Source: an uncultured Bacilli bacterium
GTDB taxonomy: Bacteria > Bacillota_I > Bacilli_A > RF39 > UBA660
NCBI GenBank assembly: GCA_947630195.1
Contig: CANRGQ010000062.1
Location: 1 to 6,722, forward strand
Length of the DNA stretch: 6,722 nt
Direction: 5' to 3'
Position 1 is the first letter of the stretch; every line of letters starts with the position of its first letter. Shown one piece after another: positions 6,251 to 6,722 of the stretch. The notes below the pieces were generated by a model. That model saw only the letters and a program-made list of their open reading frames with translations, ran no database searches and had not been told where the DNA came from. The position numbers and the translations under genes were made by a program.

Positions 6251-6280
6251 AGAATAACATATATACATCCTTCTTGTCAA
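6251..6280 (-). promoter_or_regulatory. Promoter of the relA leader
   Basis: A perfect TTGACA (6280-6275) is followed 18 nt later by TATTCT (6256-6251), which is preceded by TG at 6259-6258, an extended -10. This is the best -35 in the window. Transcription would start near 6244, giving a leader of about 150 nt before the relA-like start codon. An imperfect inverted repeat, TATGCT (6250-6245) and GGCATA (6226-6221), flanks the predicted start and may be an operator. Confidence 0.75.
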
Positions 6281-6319
6281 ACTATTTCTTATTTGAGTTT
6301 CCGTATTTTTTAAAATATT

Positions 6320-6410
6320 TGATATAATTTTGATGATTTTTGGTTTACATGTCTAATAATATTGTGTATTTATACAAATTATTTCATATAAAAACACAAT
6401 TAATTTTTTT
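6320..6410 (+). ncRNA. Possible small plus-strand RNA unit
   Basis: The plus strand has a perfect extended -10 (TG at 6320-6321, TATAAT 6323-6328), though no recognisable -35 at the right distance. About 33 nt further on lies a hairpin (6361-6400) followed by TAATTTTTTT (6401-6410), which looks like a terminator. Together they could make an RNA of about 75 nt (about 6335-6410) with no coding capacity. In DNA this AT-rich such pairs can arise by chance, so this is only a candidate. Confidence 0.25.
6361..6400. repeat. Imperfect inverted repeat (hairpin) between the right-edge gene and the relA leader
   Basis: ATTGTGT (6361-6367) pairs with ACACAAT (6394-6400), then after a T-T mismatch TTTATA (6369-6374) pairs with TATAAA (6387-6392), leaving a 12-nt loop. 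Only the plus-strand side is followed by a T-run (TTTTTTT, 6404-6410). It lies 49 nt past the stop codon of the right-edge minus-strand gene and may help end that transcript, but without a U-tract in that direction. Confidence 0.55.
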
Positions 6411-6448
6411 ATTAATTTTTAATTAAAATATTTACATTTTATTTTAGT

Positions 6449-6722
6449 CTATATTCGTAAACTTAATTGAGTTATTAATATTTCGCTTTCTAATTCTTTT
6501 TTAGATGTTTTAAAATATTCCTTTATTCCAACTACCGCTCGGGATAATATTGTGTTTATTCCTCTAGCAAATTGGGTTATCCATACTCCTACTGTTTGTC
6601 TTATTGATTTACTTTCTTCTATTATTTTTATACTTAGTAATTTATTATTCATATCTTCTACTAAACTTATTATATGTCCTATTACTAAATTAAATATATA
6701 TGTTAGATTATTTATTGCTTTT
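6449..6722 (-). CDS. Unidentified protein, C-terminal part only (runs off the right edge)
   Basis: The minus-strand frame ending in TAG at 6451-6449 stays open to the window edge, giving 91 visible codons. The ATG at 6652 has no good ribosome binding site (only AGAAGA) and in-frame codons continue upstream of it, so the real start probably lies outside. The visible part has a hydrophobic stretch (YIFNLVIGHIISLV) and then amphipathic, helix-like sequence such as VGVWITQFARGINTIL, ending in a charged segment and LSLRI. I do not recognise a family. Codon use differs from the neighbours: all 16 Ile codons are ATA, and Val, Thr, Leu and Gly codons mostly end in A. That suggests a different origin, perhaps a mobile or phage-derived gene. 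It could also be a spurious open frame in AT-rich DNA. Confidence 0.45.
   Translation of the reverse strand, partial: KAINNLTYIFNLVIGHIISLVEDMNNKLLSIKIIEESKSIRQTVGVWITQFARGINTILSRAVVGIKEYFKTSKKELESEILITQLSLRI

Larger units (their letters stand above)
6092..6448. other. Intergenic and leader region of the relA-like gene
   Basis: This 357-nt stretch contains no long gene. From its right end, along the minus strand, it holds an imperfect hairpin (6361-6400), AT-rich DNA, a consensus promoter (6280-6251), a 26-codon ORF (6218-6138), an alternative hairpin (6164-6145), and a terminator (6149-6113) that ends about 8 nt before the ribosome binding site of the relA-like gene. I recognise no known riboswitch or T-box: there is no T-box sequence and no conserved aptamer core that I can name. 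Confidence 0.6.

Noticed and set aside
6398..6417. AATTAAT/ATTAATT inverted repeat as terminator of the right-edge gene
   Set aside because: The stem is all A-T with an A6 loop and is not followed by a T-run on the minus strand; it also overlaps the better hairpin at 6361-6400.
6092..6448. Riboswitch or T-box leader
   Set aside because: A T-box motif and any aptamer core I know are absent; the region is better explained by the small ORF and terminator.
1..6722. Genetic code 4 (TGA read as Trp), as in Mycoplasma
   Set aside because: Trp codons checked in the conserved proteins are TGG, and no recognised gene has an internal TGA.

Overview
The window is AT-rich DNA (by eye about 30% G+C or less) from a low-GC Gram-positive type bacterium, most likely an uncultured gut-type member of Bacilli or a Mollicutes-related lineage. 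This rests on codon use, strong Shine-Dalgarno sequences, TATAAT-type promoters with extended -10 elements, and protein families typical of Firmicutes. Trp is read from TGG and every recognised gene ends in TAA or TAG. The standard bacterial code therefore fits, and nothing suggests TGA reassignment.

Layout, left to right. A rho-independent terminator at 18-50 closes a plus-strand gene lying outside the window. An extended -10 promoter then drives a plus-strand xylose-isomerase-like TIM-barrel protein (102-854). It converges, with a 4-nt gap, on a minus-strand membrane hybrid histidine kinase (859-2667), and a 13-bp hairpin that can serve both strands covers the junction. Upstream of the kinase lie a minus-strand class I adenylate-forming (AMP-binding) enzyme (2749-4560) and a minus-strand short RelA/SpoT-type protein (4652-6091). 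The relA-like gene has a leader region with its own consensus promoter, a well-primed 26-codon ORF (6138-6218), and a terminator whose 5' arm contains that ORF's stop codon. At the right edge is the 3' end of an unidentified minus-strand gene (6449 to beyond 6722) with unusual codon use.

The relA-like and AMP-binding genes may be partly co-transcribed: they are 91 nt apart and no clear terminator is seen between them. The kinase is separated from them by a strong terminator and has a candidate promoter built into that terminator's hairpin. No response regulator, Hpt protein, carrier protein or second (p)ppGpp synthetase is present, so the partners of these genes lie elsewhere.

The most notable points are three. 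First, the relA leader looks like a translation-coupled attenuator. Second, the RelA/SpoT protein keeps all the hydrolase residues I can check but has Gln where the conserved synthetase Glu should be, and it stops just after the TGS domain, so it may work mainly as a (p)ppGpp hydrolase. Third, the right-edge ORF reads all 16 of its Ile codons as ATA. I see no CRISPR array, tRNA, rRNA, transposase or complete defence system.
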